A DNA stretch of 64,000 nt, taken from positions 186,001 to 250,000 of the forward strand of contig UNRJ01000003.1 of NCBI GenBank assembly GCA_900537125.1, read 5' to 3'. The translations under genes were made by a program, and so were the position numbers. The stretch is from Rhodobacteraceae bacterium Alg238-R152 (lineage in GTDB: Bacteria; Pseudomonadota; Alphaproteobacteria; Rhodobacterales; Rhodobacteraceae). How positions within the stretch are numbered: position 1 is the first letter of the stretch; the number at the start of each line of letters is the position of its first letter. This document shows positions 28,400 to 37,454 of the stretch, piece by piece. The notes beneath the pieces are model-generated. The model ran no database searches. It was not told the DNA's origin and saw only the letters and a list, made by a program, of their open reading frames with translations.

Positions 28400-29305
28400 T
28401 TACCAGTCGGTGGGACCTTTGTCGGCAAAGGCGTGCACCAAGAAGTCAATAAACGCACGCACCTTTGGCTGAGTGAACCGGCCCGGAGGATACACGGCGT
28501 AAATGCCCTGGGTCTCAACCGGCAAGTCCGGGATAGCTTCTTCCACCAACCCTTGCTCCATTGCGTCAGCGTAAAGAAAGCTTGGGAGATAGGCGATGCC
28601 AAGACCAGCCTGTGCTGCGTTCAGAAGGGATTGTCCGTCATTCACGGACAACCAACCGGCGGTGCGTACTTGACGCTTCTCACCCGATGGCGCGGTTAGC
28701 TTCCAGACTGCACCATTGGACTGGTTGGAATAGTGCAGCAGCTTGTGGTGATTTAGGTCATCAATTTTTTCAGGACGGCCGTATTTTTCAAAATAGGCTG
28801 GGCTGGCGATCATTCGCTTTGTGGTTTCGGTCAACTTACGTGCCCGAAGGGTGCTGTCTTCCAGTTCGCCAATGCGAATGGCCATATCAAAGCCTTCGGA
28901 AATCAGTTCCACGTAGCGGTTGTTGAGCACCATATTCACAGTGATGTCGGAGAACTCACTCAAGAAATCACCCAGTACAGGGGATAGATGGTTCACGCCA
29001 AAGTCGGTGGCGACAGAAATTCTCAGCAACCCAGAGGGCGCTGATTGCATGGAAGTGACCAGGGCATCCGCTTCACCTGCATCGTTCAAAACGCGGCGTG
29101 CTCGATCATAATAGGCCAAGCCAATTTCCGTTGGTGATACACGCCGCGTGGTGCGGTTGAGCAAACGAGCGCCCAGACGTGCCTCAAGTGAGGACACATG
29201 TTTGGAAACGGCAGATTTTGAGATGCCCATCTTCTTTGCAGCATCTGTAAATCCACCTTGATCCACCACGGTGGCGAATGCTTCCATTTCGGTCAGGCGA
29301 TCCAT
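28400..29305 (-). CDS. LysR family transcriptional regulator (CrgA-like), 301 aa
   Basis: Residues 1-60 form the LysR winged helix (MDRLTEMEAFATVVDQGGF, AAKKMGISKSAVSKHVSSLE). Residues about 90-300 are the periplasmic-binding-fold effector domain of the group with the GLLRISVATDFG and AYLPSF blocks. ATG at 29305 is chosen by the family N-terminus. The gene is convergent with fadH and tandem with the IclR gene, so its target cannot be named from context; LysR regulators usually control a divergent gene, and none is divergent here. Confidence 0.88.
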   Translation of the reverse strand: MDRLTEMEAFATVVDQGGFTDAAKKMGISKSAVSKHVSSLEARLGARLLNRTTRRVSPTEIGLAYYDRARRVLNDAGEADALVTSMQSAPSGLLRISVATDFGVNHLSPVLGDFLSEFSDITVNMVLNNRYVELISEGFDMAIRIGELEDSTLRARKLTETTKRMIASPAYFEKYGRPEKIDDLNHHKLLHYSNQSNGAVWKLTAPSGEKRQVRTAGWLSVNDGQSLLNAAQAGLGIAYLPSFLYADAMEQGLVEEAIPDLPVETQGIYAVYPPGRFTQPKVRAFIDFLVHAFADKGPTDW

Positions 29306-29455
29306 GTTTTGATCCTCTAATGTCTTCCTTGGGGACAAGATATGCCGATGAATTCGGGCAGGAAGAGGGCAGGGGCCGGACAATGTTGCGGTTTTGCGTG
29401 GATCGTTTGCGGCATGGAAACAGGGAAACGATGCGTTTCTAAAGGGGCTTGGCTG

Positions 29456-30232
29456 CTAAACTGCTTCGTCTTTCTCAAATAGAGCATCACCCAGCCTTTG
29501 CGCAGATGCCTGTAAGAAACCAACTTGGGCCATCGCACCAGTGAGTGTTATGCGCGGCTTGGGACCGTGAAACGCCAAAGCGGCAATAAACCGTCCACGC
29601 CGGTCGGTCACGGGAACTGCAATCGCGAGCATCCCGTCCATGAACTCCTCGCGATCTAAGGCAAAGCCGTCACGCGCAATTTGGGCCAGTTCCGCAAGAA
29701 GCCCTTCCTGTGTGATATGTGTCGTGTCAGTCCGCGCGTTCAGTTTGAGTGATGCCACCATATCTTTTCGGGCAGTTGGACCTAAACTTGCGAGAAAGCA
29801 CTTGCCACTTGCGGAGCAGTGAAAGGGCACCTGAGTGCCGATCGGAAGTTGGATGCGGAAGGCCCAGTCGGTTTCCACACGGTCCAAATACCGCATACCT
29901 GAGTCTTCGGGCACAACGTAGTTCACGCTCTCACCAACGGTGTGTGCAACATCCTTCAAGATTTGGTGGCGAAACACGTGGTCTCTTGAATTATAAAGCA
30001 ACCCCGCTCCCATTTCACGCAGGCGCCGGGCAACTTGGTATTTTCGCGACGTGCCGCGCCGAATGAGAAAGCCGTTTTCTTCGAGTGTTGCACAGAGACG
30101 ATGCACGGTCTGTTTCGGCAATCGTAAGGTTTCATTGATTTCTGTGGCAGTCATCGCCCGGTCGCATTTTCCCAGGACCTCCAGGATCAGAAGAGTGCGC
30201 AGGTTGGTTGGGATCCGCTCAGATTTTGTCAT
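29456..30232 (-). CDS. IclR family transcriptional regulator, 258 aa
   Basis: An N-terminal winged helix (TATEINETLRLPKQTVHRLC) and a C-terminal IclR effector domain (PFHCSASGKCFLASL, GFALDREEFMDGMLAIAVPV) are clear. The start ATG at 30232 fits the family; a 15-codon upstream extension is possible but lacks similarity. It is divergent from the HpsN-type dehydrogenase gene, with a perfect palindrome between them (30304-30316). It most likely controls that gene in response to a small acid. Confidence 0.88.
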   Translation of the reverse strand: MTKSERIPTNLRTLLILEVLGKCDRAMTATEINETLRLPKQTVHRLCATLEENGFLIRRGTSRKYQVARRLREMGAGLLYNSRDHVFRHQILKDVAHTVGESVNYVVPEDSGMRYLDRVETDWAFRIQLPIGTQVPFHCSASGKCFLASLGPTARKDMVASLKLNARTDTTHITQEGLLAELAQIARDGFALDREEFMDGMLAIAVPVTDRRGRFIAALAFHGPKPRITLTGAMAQVGFLQASAQRLGDALFEKDEAV

Positions 30233-30303
30233 CGCAATACCACTCGAGAAGTTGGTTTTGAATTGGCTTGGAAACACTGTAGCGTCAAAATCTGCAGAAA
30301 ACA

Positions 30304-30316
30304 GGACTCAGAGTCC
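30304..30316. promoter_or_regulatory. Perfect palindrome, candidate IclR operator
   Basis: GGACTC-A-GAGTCC, six-base arms around one central base, lies in the 124-base gap between the divergent IclR and dehydrogenase genes, 41 bases before the dehydrogenase start. IclR regulators usually bind such short palindromes next to the gene they control. Confidence 0.5.
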
Positions 30317-30356
30317 CATTTTTTGATATATGGCAACATTAGGTGGGCGTGCGGAT

Positions 30357-31670
30357 ATGAAACGAACATACCTCAAAAGGGCTCTACATCAGCCGGAGAC
30401 CGGCGCGGCTGATGTAAGTGGAGCCGTAGAAACCATATTGTCGGACATTGAAGCAGGTGGTGAAGCCGCCGCTTTGGCGTATGCGGCGAAATTCGATAAG
30501 TATTCGGGCCGTCCCAATCTCACCTCGGAGATCATTGAGCGCGCGTCAAACCGACTTTCACAAAGACTCAAAGACGACATCCATTTCGCTCATGACAACG
30601 TGCGTCGGTTTGCAGAGAAGCAGAAAGCCACAGTTCAAGACTTCGCAACCGAGATAGTGCCTGGTTTTGTCACAGGACAAAAATCAATCCCGGTTGGGGC
30701 CGTGGGGTGTTATGTGCCGGGGGGCCGATACAGTCATATTTCCAGCGCAATTATGACTGTTACAACAGCCAAAGTGGCGGGATGTCGCCACATCACCGCA
30801 TGCTCGCCTCCGCAAGCAACCAAAGGTATACCGCCGTCGATCATCTATGCTGCGCATATCTGCGGGGCAGATGAAATTCTTGCCATGGGCGGAGTACAGG
30901 GCATTGCTGCCATGACCTTTGGGTTATTTGGATTGCCAAAGGCCAATATCCTGGTCGGGCCAGGCAATCAGTATGTGGCTGAGGCCAAACGGCAATTGTT
31001 TGGTCGAGTCGGAATTGACATGATCGCGGGGCCAACTGACAGCTTGATCCTGGCTGATGAAACTGCAGACCCACATTTTGTGGCCACGGATTTGGTAAGC
31101 CAAGCCGAGCATGGATACAATTCTCCGGTCTGGTTGGTGACAAACCACCAAGACTTGGCCACGGCCGTACTTGAAGCCGTTCCACACCTAATAGCGAACC
31201 TACCTGAGCTGAACCGAGTGAATGCCGAGGCCGCGTGGCGGGACTACGCTGAAGTCATCTTGTGTGAGAATCGCGAAGGCATGGCGCTAACATCTGATGA
31301 GTACGCGCCAGAACACCTCACGGTTCAGGCCGCTGATCCAGAATGGTGGCTGTCGCGCTTGACCGCTTATGGCTCATTGTTTCTGGGAGAAGAGACAACA
31401 GTGTCTTTTGGGGACAAAGCGGCGGGTACAAATCATGTCCTCCCAACCTCACGCGCCGCGCGCTACACGGGCGGCCTTTCTGTGCATAAGTACATGAAGG
31501 TTGTCACCTGGCAGCGCGCCACACGTGAGGGGTCAAAAACTGTAGCACAGGCGACGGCCCGAATTTCTCGATTGGAAGGTATGGAAGGACACGCACGTGC
31601 CGCGGATGCGCGGCTTGCAAAATATTTTCCGTCAGAAACATTTGATCTTTCGGCAGGCGAACAGTCTTAG
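30357..31670 (+). CDS. hpsN: Histidinol dehydrogenase family protein, HpsN-type (sulfopropanediol 3-dehydrogenase-like), 437 aa
   Basis: HisD-fold enzyme of the group that includes HpsN, which oxidises R-2,3-dihydroxypropane-1-sulfonate to sulfolactate in roseobacters and others. Expected zinc and catalytic residues are present: SQAEHGYNSPVWL (Q and H), DEYAPEHLTV (E-H), FGDKAAGTNHVLPTS (D) and the C-terminal MEGHARAADAR (H). VGCYVPGGRYSHISSAIMTV and VGPGNQYVAEAKRQLFGR are also as in HpsN. The ATG at 30357 is preferred over one at 30330, which has no ribosome binding site. No histidine genes are nearby and the divergent IclR gene suggests catabolic control. HpsO and HpsP are not in the window, so the substrate is probable, not proven. 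Confidence 0.7.
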   Translation: MKRTYLKRALHQPETGAADVSGAVETILSDIEAGGEAAALAYAAKFDKYSGRPNLTSEIIERASNRLSQRLKDDIHFAHDNVRRFAEKQKATVQDFATEIVPGFVTGQKSIPVGAVGCYVPGGRYSHISSAIMTVTTAKVAGCRHITACSPPQATKGIPPSIIYAAHICGADEILAMGGVQGIAAMTFGLFGLPKANILVGPGNQYVAEAKRQLFGRVGIDMIAGPTDSLILADETADPHFVATDLVSQAEHGYNSPVWLVTNHQDLATAVLEAVPHLIANLPELNRVNAEAAWRDYAEVILCENREGMALTSDEYAPEHLTVQAADPEWWLSRLTAYGSLFLGEETTVSFGDKAAGTNHVLPTSRAARYTGGLSVHKYMKVVTWQRATREGSKTVAQATARISRLEGMEGHARAADARLAKYFPSETFDLSAGEQS

Positions 31671-31733
31671 GCGTTTGGGACTCTAGGGGTTTGGTCTGCT
31701 AAGGCAATAATCTGCGCAGCTTTTGCCTGACGC

Positions 31734-33140
31734 TTAGAGTAGAGGGGAAAATAGGCGTGTGATAGGCGCGCCCACCCGAATACCCAGAGATTGCTCAGAC
31801 AGCAATTTCTCCAGCCGGAAAGAGCGTGCGAAGTCCGTTTTGAACATGTCTTCTAGGTCGTCAGCGGCGCGTGCATCAAACATCACGGCCATGGTTTCGA
31901 AGTTTAGGATAAAGGACCGGTTGTCCATATTTGTAGTACCCACAGCCGCGAGACTATCGTCCACGAGCACGGCTTTCTGATGCATAAACCCGTCAGTGTA
32001 TCGCCAGATCTGCGCTCCCGCCTCTCGCACTTCATCAAAATACGCGAATGCCGCCAGCCAAACCGTTCTGTGGTCGATGTTGTCCGGTATCAAAATACGC
32101 ACATCCACCCCCTTGAGCGCGGCATGTTTAATGGCGGTCAAAATGTGCACATCGGGCACAAAATATGGTGAGGCAATCCAGACACGTTTTTTGGCATTTG
32201 CCAAAGCAGAGAAAAAGAACATGGCACCGGTTTCCATTTTGTCCCCCGGTCCAGTTGGCACAATTAGTCCAGGCATATTCTCTGTTGCCTGACCACTTTG
32301 CCAGTTGAGGTTGAGGAGCAGGTTCTCCTCCGTTGTCCAATGCCAGTCTTCGGCAAAGATCAATTGCAGTTGGCTAACCACCGGACCTTTGAGCTGAACG
32401 TGAGTATCCCGCCAGTTGCCAAACTTTGGGTTTAACCCCAAATACTCGTCACCTACATTAAGACCACCAGTGAAAGCGGTGGTCCCATCAATGACCACGG
32501 TTTTACGGTGGTTTCGAAAATTCAACTGAAACCGGTTTTTGGGAACCCGCATCTGCGAAGGCTCCACGATCTGAATGCCGGAGTCACGCAGGGTTTGTCG
32601 AAATCCGTGGTTTAACTTGTGGCTGCCAACTGGGTCATAAAGCACCCTCACAATCACCCCACGCTGTGCTGCTGCAATTAGATGGCGCTGCAGGCTTCTA
32701 CCCAGTCCATCGTCGTGAATAATGTAGAATTGTAATAGGACGTAGTCTTCCGCAGCATCGATGGCGGAGAATATCGCGTCAAATGTCTCCTCCCCGTCAA
32801 TCAGCAACTCCATCGCGTTGCCGCGGGTCACGGGAAGATCGGAGATTGCCTCCAAAGCTTTGGTGGGAAATACCGGCGGCACGTCTGGTTTCAGGGCTTC
32901 GCTGACCTCTTGAATACGCTCTATGATAACCTCACTATCGCGCCGGCCTGTGACGTAGTGTTGAAATTTATGATGGCCAAGGAACATGTAGGCAGGAACT
33001 GCGATGTAAGGGGCTGCAATCAAGAACACGACCCAGCCCACCGCGCCTTGGGATGTGCGCGAATGCTGAACCGCCCGCCAGGCCATAAACAAGGCCACCA
33101 ATTCCAAAAGAACAAAAAAAACTGCCAAAAAAGTGGTCAT
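31734..33140 (-). CDS. cls: Cardiolipin synthase (phospholipase D superfamily), 468 aa
   Basis: Two N-terminal membrane segments (FLAVFFVLLELVALFMAW and VGWVVFLIAAPYIAVPAYMF) anchor the enzyme, which joins two phosphatidylglycerols into cardiolipin. The two HKD motifs are NHRKTVVIDGTTAFTGG and MHQKAVLVDDSLAAVGTTN. The C-terminus LSEQSLGIRVGAPITRLFSPLL is the usual one for bacterial Cls. Length matches. The gene faces away from the ribosomal cluster, so the region 33141-33497 contains two opposite promoters. Confidence 0.9.
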   Translation of the reverse strand: MTTFLAVFFVLLELVALFMAWRAVQHSRTSQGAVGWVVFLIAAPYIAVPAYMFLGHHKFQHYVTGRRDSEVIIERIQEVSEALKPDVPPVFPTKALEAISDLPVTRGNAMELLIDGEETFDAIFSAIDAAEDYVLLQFYIIHDDGLGRSLQRHLIAAAQRGVIVRVLYDPVGSHKLNHGFRQTLRDSGIQIVEPSQMRVPKNRFQLNFRNHRKTVVIDGTTAFTGGLNVGDEYLGLNPKFGNWRDTHVQLKGPVVSQLQLIFAEDWHWTTEENLLLNLNWQSGQATENMPGLIVPTGPGDKMETGAMFFFSALANAKKRVWIASPYFVPDVHILTAIKHAALKGVDVRILIPDNIDHRTVWLAAFAYFDEVREAGAQIWRYTDGFMHQKAVLVDDSLAAVGTTNMDNRSFILNFETMAVMFDARAADDLEDMFKTDFARSFRLEKLLSEQSLGIRVGAPITRLFSPLL

Positions 33141-33497
33141 TAAGGTCTCCTTTCGCGCGGCTAACCAACTAAGGCACGTGCTGTGAGAAAGCCTAGCTCA
33201 CAGGCAAAGGTTGCGCCAACATCGTTTTGGGGCATTCTCGAGATGTGGTCCAACGCTGAAACTTGGGACCAATGAGAGCTTGCGCCCATGACGGGAGCCT
33301 GTCGAATCTGCCGATGACAGGACAGGTAAGGCAAAATCGATCTAAAAAACTTGCCACCCTCCCAAATCGTCTGTAAAGGGCGCTGGTTCCTTACTGGAAT
33401 CTTGAGGCGGGGTGATTCCCGTCTTTTGGGTTCGAAGAGGGTTTGCGGTGGTCGCAGATCCTCCTCTCAACTCCAACGCCTAAACAAGGCTGACGAA
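33141..33497. other. Divergent intergenic region between cls and rpsJ
   Basis: 357 bases without a gene. The rpsJ promoter candidate is at 33351-33379; the rpsJ leader would then be about 110 bases long. No rRNA-like or L4-type leader structure could be recognised by eye. The str-operon genes (rpsL, rpsG, fusA, tuf) that commonly precede rpsJ are absent. Confidence 0.5.
33351..33379 (+). promoter_or_regulatory. Candidate promoter of rpsJ block
   Basis: TTGCCA (33351-33356), 17 bases including CCCTCCC, then TAAAGG (33374-33379). It shares the -35 spacing and a C-rich spacer with the promoters of the other ribosomal blocks in the window. The -10 match is modest. Confidence 0.5.
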
Positions 33498-33806
33498 ATG
33501 CAAAGTCAAAACATTCGCATTCGGCTGAAGGCTTTTGATTACCGTGTACTGGATTCCAGCACACAGGAAATCGTGAACACTGCAAAGCGCACCGGCGCGC
33601 AGGTTCGTGGCCCGATCCCACTTCCCAACAAGATTGAGAAGTTCACCGTTCTGCGTGGCCCACACGTAGACAAAAAGTCCCGCGATCAGTTCGAGATCCG
33701 TACGCACAAGCGTCTTCTCGACATCGTTGATCCGACCCCGCAGACCGTAGACGCGCTGATGAAGCTCGATCTGGCGGCCGGCGTGGACGTCCAGATCTCT
33801 GTTTAA
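33498..33806 (+). CDS. rpsJ: 30S ribosomal protein S10, 102 aa
   Basis: S10 sits in the 30S head and is also NusE, the partner of NusB in antitermination. The sequence from [19 protein letters not shown] through [20 protein letters not shown] (the loop that contacts rRNA) to [10 protein letters not shown] is full length. The start ATG is set by the family N-terminus; AAGG precedes it. First gene of the S10 block, 12 bases before rplC. Confidence 0.97.
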   Translation: MQSQNIRIRLKAFDYRVLDSSTQEIVNTAKRTGAQVRGPIPLPNKIEKFTVLRGPHVDKKSRDQFEIRTHKRLLDIVDPTPQTVDALMKLDLAAGVDVQISV

Positions 33807-33818
33807 GGAGAGTATCTG

Positions 33819-34544
33819 ATGCGTTCCGGTATTATCGCGAAAAAAGTGGGCATGACCCGCTTGTTCATGGAAGACGGTAAGCAGATCCCTGTGACCGTTC
33901 TTTCCCTCGACGGCCTGCAGGTTGTTGCTCAGCGTACAGAAGAGAAAGACGGCTACACAGCTGTTCAACTCGGCGCTGGTACAGCCAAGGCCAAACGCAC
34001 TTCCAAAGCCATGCGTGGCCACTTCGCAAATGCGAAAGTGGAACCTAAGCGCAAGCTGGTTGAGTTCCGCGTTCCATCCGAAGGTCTGATTGAAGTTGGT
34101 GCGGAAATCTCCGCCGAGCACTTCCTTGAAGGTCAGAAAGTGGACGTTGCGGGCACCTCGATTGGTAAAGGTTTTGCCGGTGCCATGAAACGCCACAACT
34201 TCGGCGGCTTGCGCGCGACACACGGTGTTTCGATCAGCCACCGTTCGCACGGCTCCACAGGTCAATGTCAGGATCCCGGTAAGGTATTCAAAGGCAAGAA
34301 AATGGCCGGCCACATGGGTGCCGTTCGCGTCACCACACAGAACCTCGAAGTTGTCAAAACTGACGCCGATCGTGGTCTGCTGTTCATCAAAGGTGCCGTA
34401 CCTGGCTCCAAAGGTGGCTGGGTTTCCGTTAAGGATGCCGTGAAGAAGAAAGCTCCAGAAGGTCTGCCTTTCCCGGCTGGTCTGAAAGCAGCAGCGACCG
34501 AAGCTCCGGCTGAAGAAGCACCTGCGGAAGGTGGTGAAGCATGA
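33819..34544 (+). CDS. rplC: 50S ribosomal protein L3, 241 aa
   Basis: Begins [20 protein letters not shown], the invariant L3 start, and has the conserved [21 protein letters not shown] stretch (split here by one residue from [10 protein letters not shown]). The C-terminus has an alanine/glutamate-rich tail of about 20 residues ([14 protein letters not shown]) that is common in alphaproteobacteria. Preceded by AAGGAGAG. Overlaps rplD by ATGA. Confidence 0.97.
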   Translation: MRSGIIAKKVGMTRLFMEDGKQIPVTVLSLDGLQVVAQRTEEKDGYTAVQLGAGTAKAKRTSKAMRGHFANAKVEPKRKLVEFRVPSEGLIEVGAEISAEHFLEGQKVDVAGTSIGKGFAGAMKRHNFGGLRATHGVSISHRSHGSTGQCQDPGKVFKGKKMAGHMGAVRVTTQNLEVVKTDADRGLLFIKGAVPGSKGGWVSVKDAVKKKAPEGLPFPAGLKAAATEAPAEEAPAEGGEA

Positions 34545-35158
34545 AACTTGACGTGATCAAACTTGACGGCTCCAACGCCGGTTCGGTTGAGCTGTCTGAA
34601 GACCTGTTCGGTCAGGAGCCGCGCGCGGACATCTTGCACCGTGTGGTGCGCTGGCAGCGTAACAACGCCCAAGCTGGTACTCACAAAGTGAAGACCCGTT
34701 CGGAAGTGTCCTACTCGACCAAGAAGATCTATCGCCAAAAAGGCACCGGTGGCGCACGCCACGGCGCTCGCTCGGCTCCGATCTTCCGCGGTGGTGGTGT
34801 TTACAAAGGTCCAGTTGTGCGTTCACACGGCCACGACCTGACCAAGAAGTTCCGCAAGCTGGGTCTGAAGCACGCCCTGTCCGCCAAAGCGAAAGCTGGT
34901 GAACTGGTTGTGATCGAAGATGCAGCCACCGAAGGCAAGACCGCCGCTCTGGCCAAACAGGTTGCAAACCTGGGCTGGAAACGTGCTCTTATCATCGACG
35001 GCGCTTCCGTGAACGAAGACTTCCTGAAAGCATCGCGCAACATCGACGGTCTGGATATCCTGCCGACAATGGGTGCGAACGTTTATGACATCCTCAAGCG
35101 TGACACTCTGGTGATCACCAAAGCGGGGATCGAAGCACTGGAGGCTCGCCTGAAATGA
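34541..35158 (+). CDS. rplD: 50S ribosomal protein L4, 205 aa
   Basis: L4 lines the exit tunnel; in E. coli it also represses its own operon. The tunnel-loop sequence [20 protein letters not shown] and the following [10 protein letters not shown] are intact, and the length is normal. It overlaps both neighbours by four bases, so L3, L4 and L23 are translationally coupled. No L4 target hairpin could be identified in the leader. Confidence 0.97.
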   Translation: MKLDVIKLDGSNAGSVELSEDLFGQEPRADILHRVVRWQRNNAQAGTHKVKTRSEVSYSTKKIYRQKGTGGARHGARSAPIFRGGGVYKGPVVRSHGHDLTKKFRKLGLKHALSAKAKAGELVVIEDAATEGKTAALAKQVANLGWKRALIIDGASVNEDFLKASRNIDGLDILPTMGANVYDILKRDTLVITKAGIEALEARLK

Positions 35159-35451
35159 GCGCTAAAGCAGAACACTATGATGTGATCCGCGCACCGGTCA
35201 TCACCGAGAAATCCACCATGGCGTCCGAAAACGGCGCAGTGGTTTTCGAAGTGGCGATCGACAGCAACAAACCCCAGATCAAAGAAGCTGTTGAAGCGCT
35301 CTTTGGTGTGAAGGTCAAAGCGGTCAACACCACCATCACCAAGGGTAAAGTCAAACGTTTCCGCGGCCAGCTTGGCAAGCGTAAAGACGTGAAAAAGGCT
35401 TACGTGACCTTGGAAGAAGGCAACACGATCGACGTGTCCACCGGTCTGTAA
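35155..35451 (+). CDS. rplW: 50S ribosomal protein L23, 98 aa
   Basis: L23 sits at the tunnel exit and docks SRP and trigger factor. [16 protein letters not shown] and the [19 protein letters not shown] block identify it. Usually L2 (rplB) follows within a few bases; here an intrinsic terminator follows at 35477 and rplB begins 2 kb away. Confidence 0.97.
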   Translation: MSAKAEHYDVIRAPVITEKSTMASENGAVVFEVAIDSNKPQIKEAVEALFGVKVKAVNTTITKGKVKRFRGQLGKRKDVKKAYVTLEEGNTIDVSTGL

Positions 35452-35476
35452 AGACTGCTTTCTTTGAGAAATTGAA

Positions 35477-35510
35477 AAGCCCCCTGCCAGAGATGGCGGG
35501 GGGCTTTTTG
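35477..35510 (+). terminator. Intrinsic terminator after rplW
   Basis: AAGCCCCCTGCC (35477-35488) pairs with GGCGGGGGGCTT-type bases (35495-35506) around a 6-base loop with one mismatch, followed by TTTTTG. It separates the S10 block from the genes inserted before rplB. Confidence 0.85.
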
Positions 35511-35641
35511 TTTTGGGGCCTCATCAAAGGCCTTGATATATTCGCTCATCGTCATGGGGTGGGCCACATCTCTTCATTGGGCAGTTTGGCCCTGCCTCTC
35601 TATATCTGTCGTTAGGAGACGCGACTTGTAAGGACAGAGAG

Positions 35642-36028
35642 ATGAACGCACAGGTGGAATTGTTTGAAGCGGTACAAACTTACTTTGACGGGCTGTTTTA
35701 TTGCGACAAAGAGAAGCTCGATGCAGTGTTTCACCCGGCGGCAAGCTTGTTTGACGTTGAGAAGGGCGAAATATTCGCGGAGCCTATTGCGAGTTTCAAC
35801 GCCGACGTCGGCGCCAATGCGGCCAACTCCCCACATGCGTTGGGGCAGAGGATGGACGCAGAGGTTTTGATGGTGGATTACCTGACGCCCAAAAGTGCCC
35901 TCGTCAAAATCCGCTTCCGCGCTCGGCGCAATGTGTATCAGGATCATCTGTCGATGCTGAAAGGCGAAAATGGCTGGCAGATCGTGGCAAAGGTCTGGAT
36001 GCTGGAGAAAATGGTGGAGGAGATTTGA
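35642..36028 (+). CDS. NTF2-like / putative lumazine-binding family protein, 128 aa
   Basis: The pattern VQTYFDGLFYCDKEKLDAVFHPAASLF followed by MLKGENGWQIVAKVW near the end matches NTF2-fold proteins of the SnoaL/lumazine-binding-like group (this group carries the helix-cone layout; two motif pieces are quoted). Such proteins are small dimeric scaffolds or enzymes with unknown ligands in most cases. Preceded by AGAGAG. It stands alone after the rplW terminator. No signal peptide. Confidence 0.72.
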   Translation: MNAQVELFEAVQTYFDGLFYCDKEKLDAVFHPAASLFDVEKGEIFAEPIASFNADVGANAANSPHALGQRMDAEVLMVDYLTPKSALVKIRFRARRNVYQDHLSMLKGENGWQIVAKVWMLEKMVEEI

Positions 36029-36326
36029 GAGGAGGCGTCTGGACGTGGCTAGGTTGAGTGACCCTGAAACGCAAGGACACAATCGGTGTGTCTCCTGGCC
36101 CGCTATGCCTGTCGTCAGTGGGAAAAAGTGAGAAGCTCCCTCCTATCGATGACAGGTGGCCTTTGCTTAGCTGAAGTATGTCACAACCGTTGATGGCTTC
36201 GTTGGTCGTCTAACTATTTTTTGTTTTCAAGATGGCCTGTTCGGTATTTGGTTCCCGAGAAGCGTTTGTTGCTTTGATACAGGATTTGAGCTGTATTGTG
36301 TCACAAACAATCAGTGGGAGAGTTGG

Positions 36327-37121
36327 GTGAGCGAGTTTTGGCAATCAGTCGTACAAACCGCAATCGGTTCATCCCTTGGTTTTGGTTTGGGGTTGATTGC
36401 TTTTCACTACCAGCAGAAATCGATGCGAGACGAAAGTGAGGAAGGCTCTCGGCTCGAAGCTATCGGAGGAATGAATCGTTTGGTGATTTCTGCAGGTTCC
36501 AATGTTGAGGCAATTGCGAATTCCAAATTACAGGCGCTGTCAGCGCTCGCTCCAGAAGCGGAACAGATTCAAAGGTTAAGCGAGGCGTCTTTCGACGCCA
36601 AGGCCGAAAACGAACATGCACGCCTAAGCGAACTTTCGAAGGCGCTTGGTGAGTGTCGGTGTTTCTACTTGTCACTTCCCCAAGTACACATAATGGCGCC
36701 TCCTCATTCTTCAGAATATAACTTGTTGTTGAAAGAGATGCCCTCGTTGTCTTTGTTTGCTCATAGAGCTCTCGGCTGTATGGAGCAAATGAATGATCAG
36801 ATTGGAATAAGGAATGACCTTATTGCGGAGCAGGCAAGGGAAAACAAAGCCGGAACCGGTTTAAGCGGTGAAAGGATGCGCTACTTCGCTAGTATGATGT
36901 CCGGTGCAAGTAGGGGCATTTGTGAAAACGCTGATTTCGCGCTCAATTTTTGGAGACTAGCGTTGGATCAATGTGCGAGTTACGCAAAACATGCAGCCAG
37001 GCCTGGTGAGTGCCTCGGTTTTGAATTGGTACCTGAAGCTGAGAAAGCTATGCCGACGGAAGAAATGTTTCCTTTGATGAGAAAGCAGATTGTGAATTTT
37101 GGGGAAGCGGAAAAGGGCTAG
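36327..37121 (+). CDS. Unknown membrane-anchored protein, 264 aa
   Basis: I do not recognise this family. It starts with GTG at 36327, preceded by GGGAGAG. Residues about 8-27 (VVQTAIGSSLGFGLGLIAFH) make one membrane segment, and the remainder, rich in glutamate, alanine and leucine helices, would be cytoplasmic or periplasmic. Cysteines are in pairs (GECRCFYL, and GCMEQM later). Codon use and base composition are richer in A+T than the ribosomal genes around it. It stands alone between rplW and rplB with about 300 bases on each side, so it has its own transcript or none. It could be a phage-defence, a stress or an orphan protein; no motif decides. Confidence 0.6.
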   Translation: MSEFWQSVVQTAIGSSLGFGLGLIAFHYQQKSMRDESEEGSRLEAIGGMNRLVISAGSNVEAIANSKLQALSALAPEAEQIQRLSEASFDAKAENEHARLSELSKALGECRCFYLSLPQVHIMAPPHSSEYNLLLKEMPSLSLFAHRALGCMEQMNDQIGIRNDLIAEQARENKAGTGLSGERMRYFASMMSGASRGICENADFALNFWRLALDQCASYAKHAARPGECLGFELVPEAEKAMPTEEMFPLMRKQIVNFGEAEKG

Positions 37122-37248
37122 AACAAAATTGAGCAAACGGGCCTGAATAGACACGCAAACTCAAACCGTTGGATCGCCTTCACGCACGTTGTTGAAGCGT
37201 GTCTTCGGCGCCAAGGTCGATAGAGCCACATAAAAACAAGCCCTCCTA

Positions 37249-37277
37249 TAGACACTTCCCCCCATCCCCGCTATATC
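37249..37277 (+). promoter_or_regulatory. Candidate promoter of rplB block
   Basis: TAGACA (37249-37254; 5 of 6 to TTGACA), 17-base C-rich spacer, then TATATC (37272-37277). It lies 178 bases before rplB. The rest of the 333-base gap 37122-37454 holds a small hairpin GCAGAGAG/CTCTTTGC at 37413-37432 and no gene. Confidence 0.55.
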
Positions 37278-37454
37278 GCGCAAGTCGTGTGGCCTCAGAT
37301 TCGTTCTGGGGCTGCTCACTTTTGAGAGTCGGGCACCTACGGGGGCCTATATCCTTGGCACCTTAGTAGTTGGGTTTGAGATCAAAACCAGCGAGCAGGG
37401 GCCTTCATCTACGCAGAGAGCACGCTCTTTGCATGCACACGGAAGACAGAAAGC

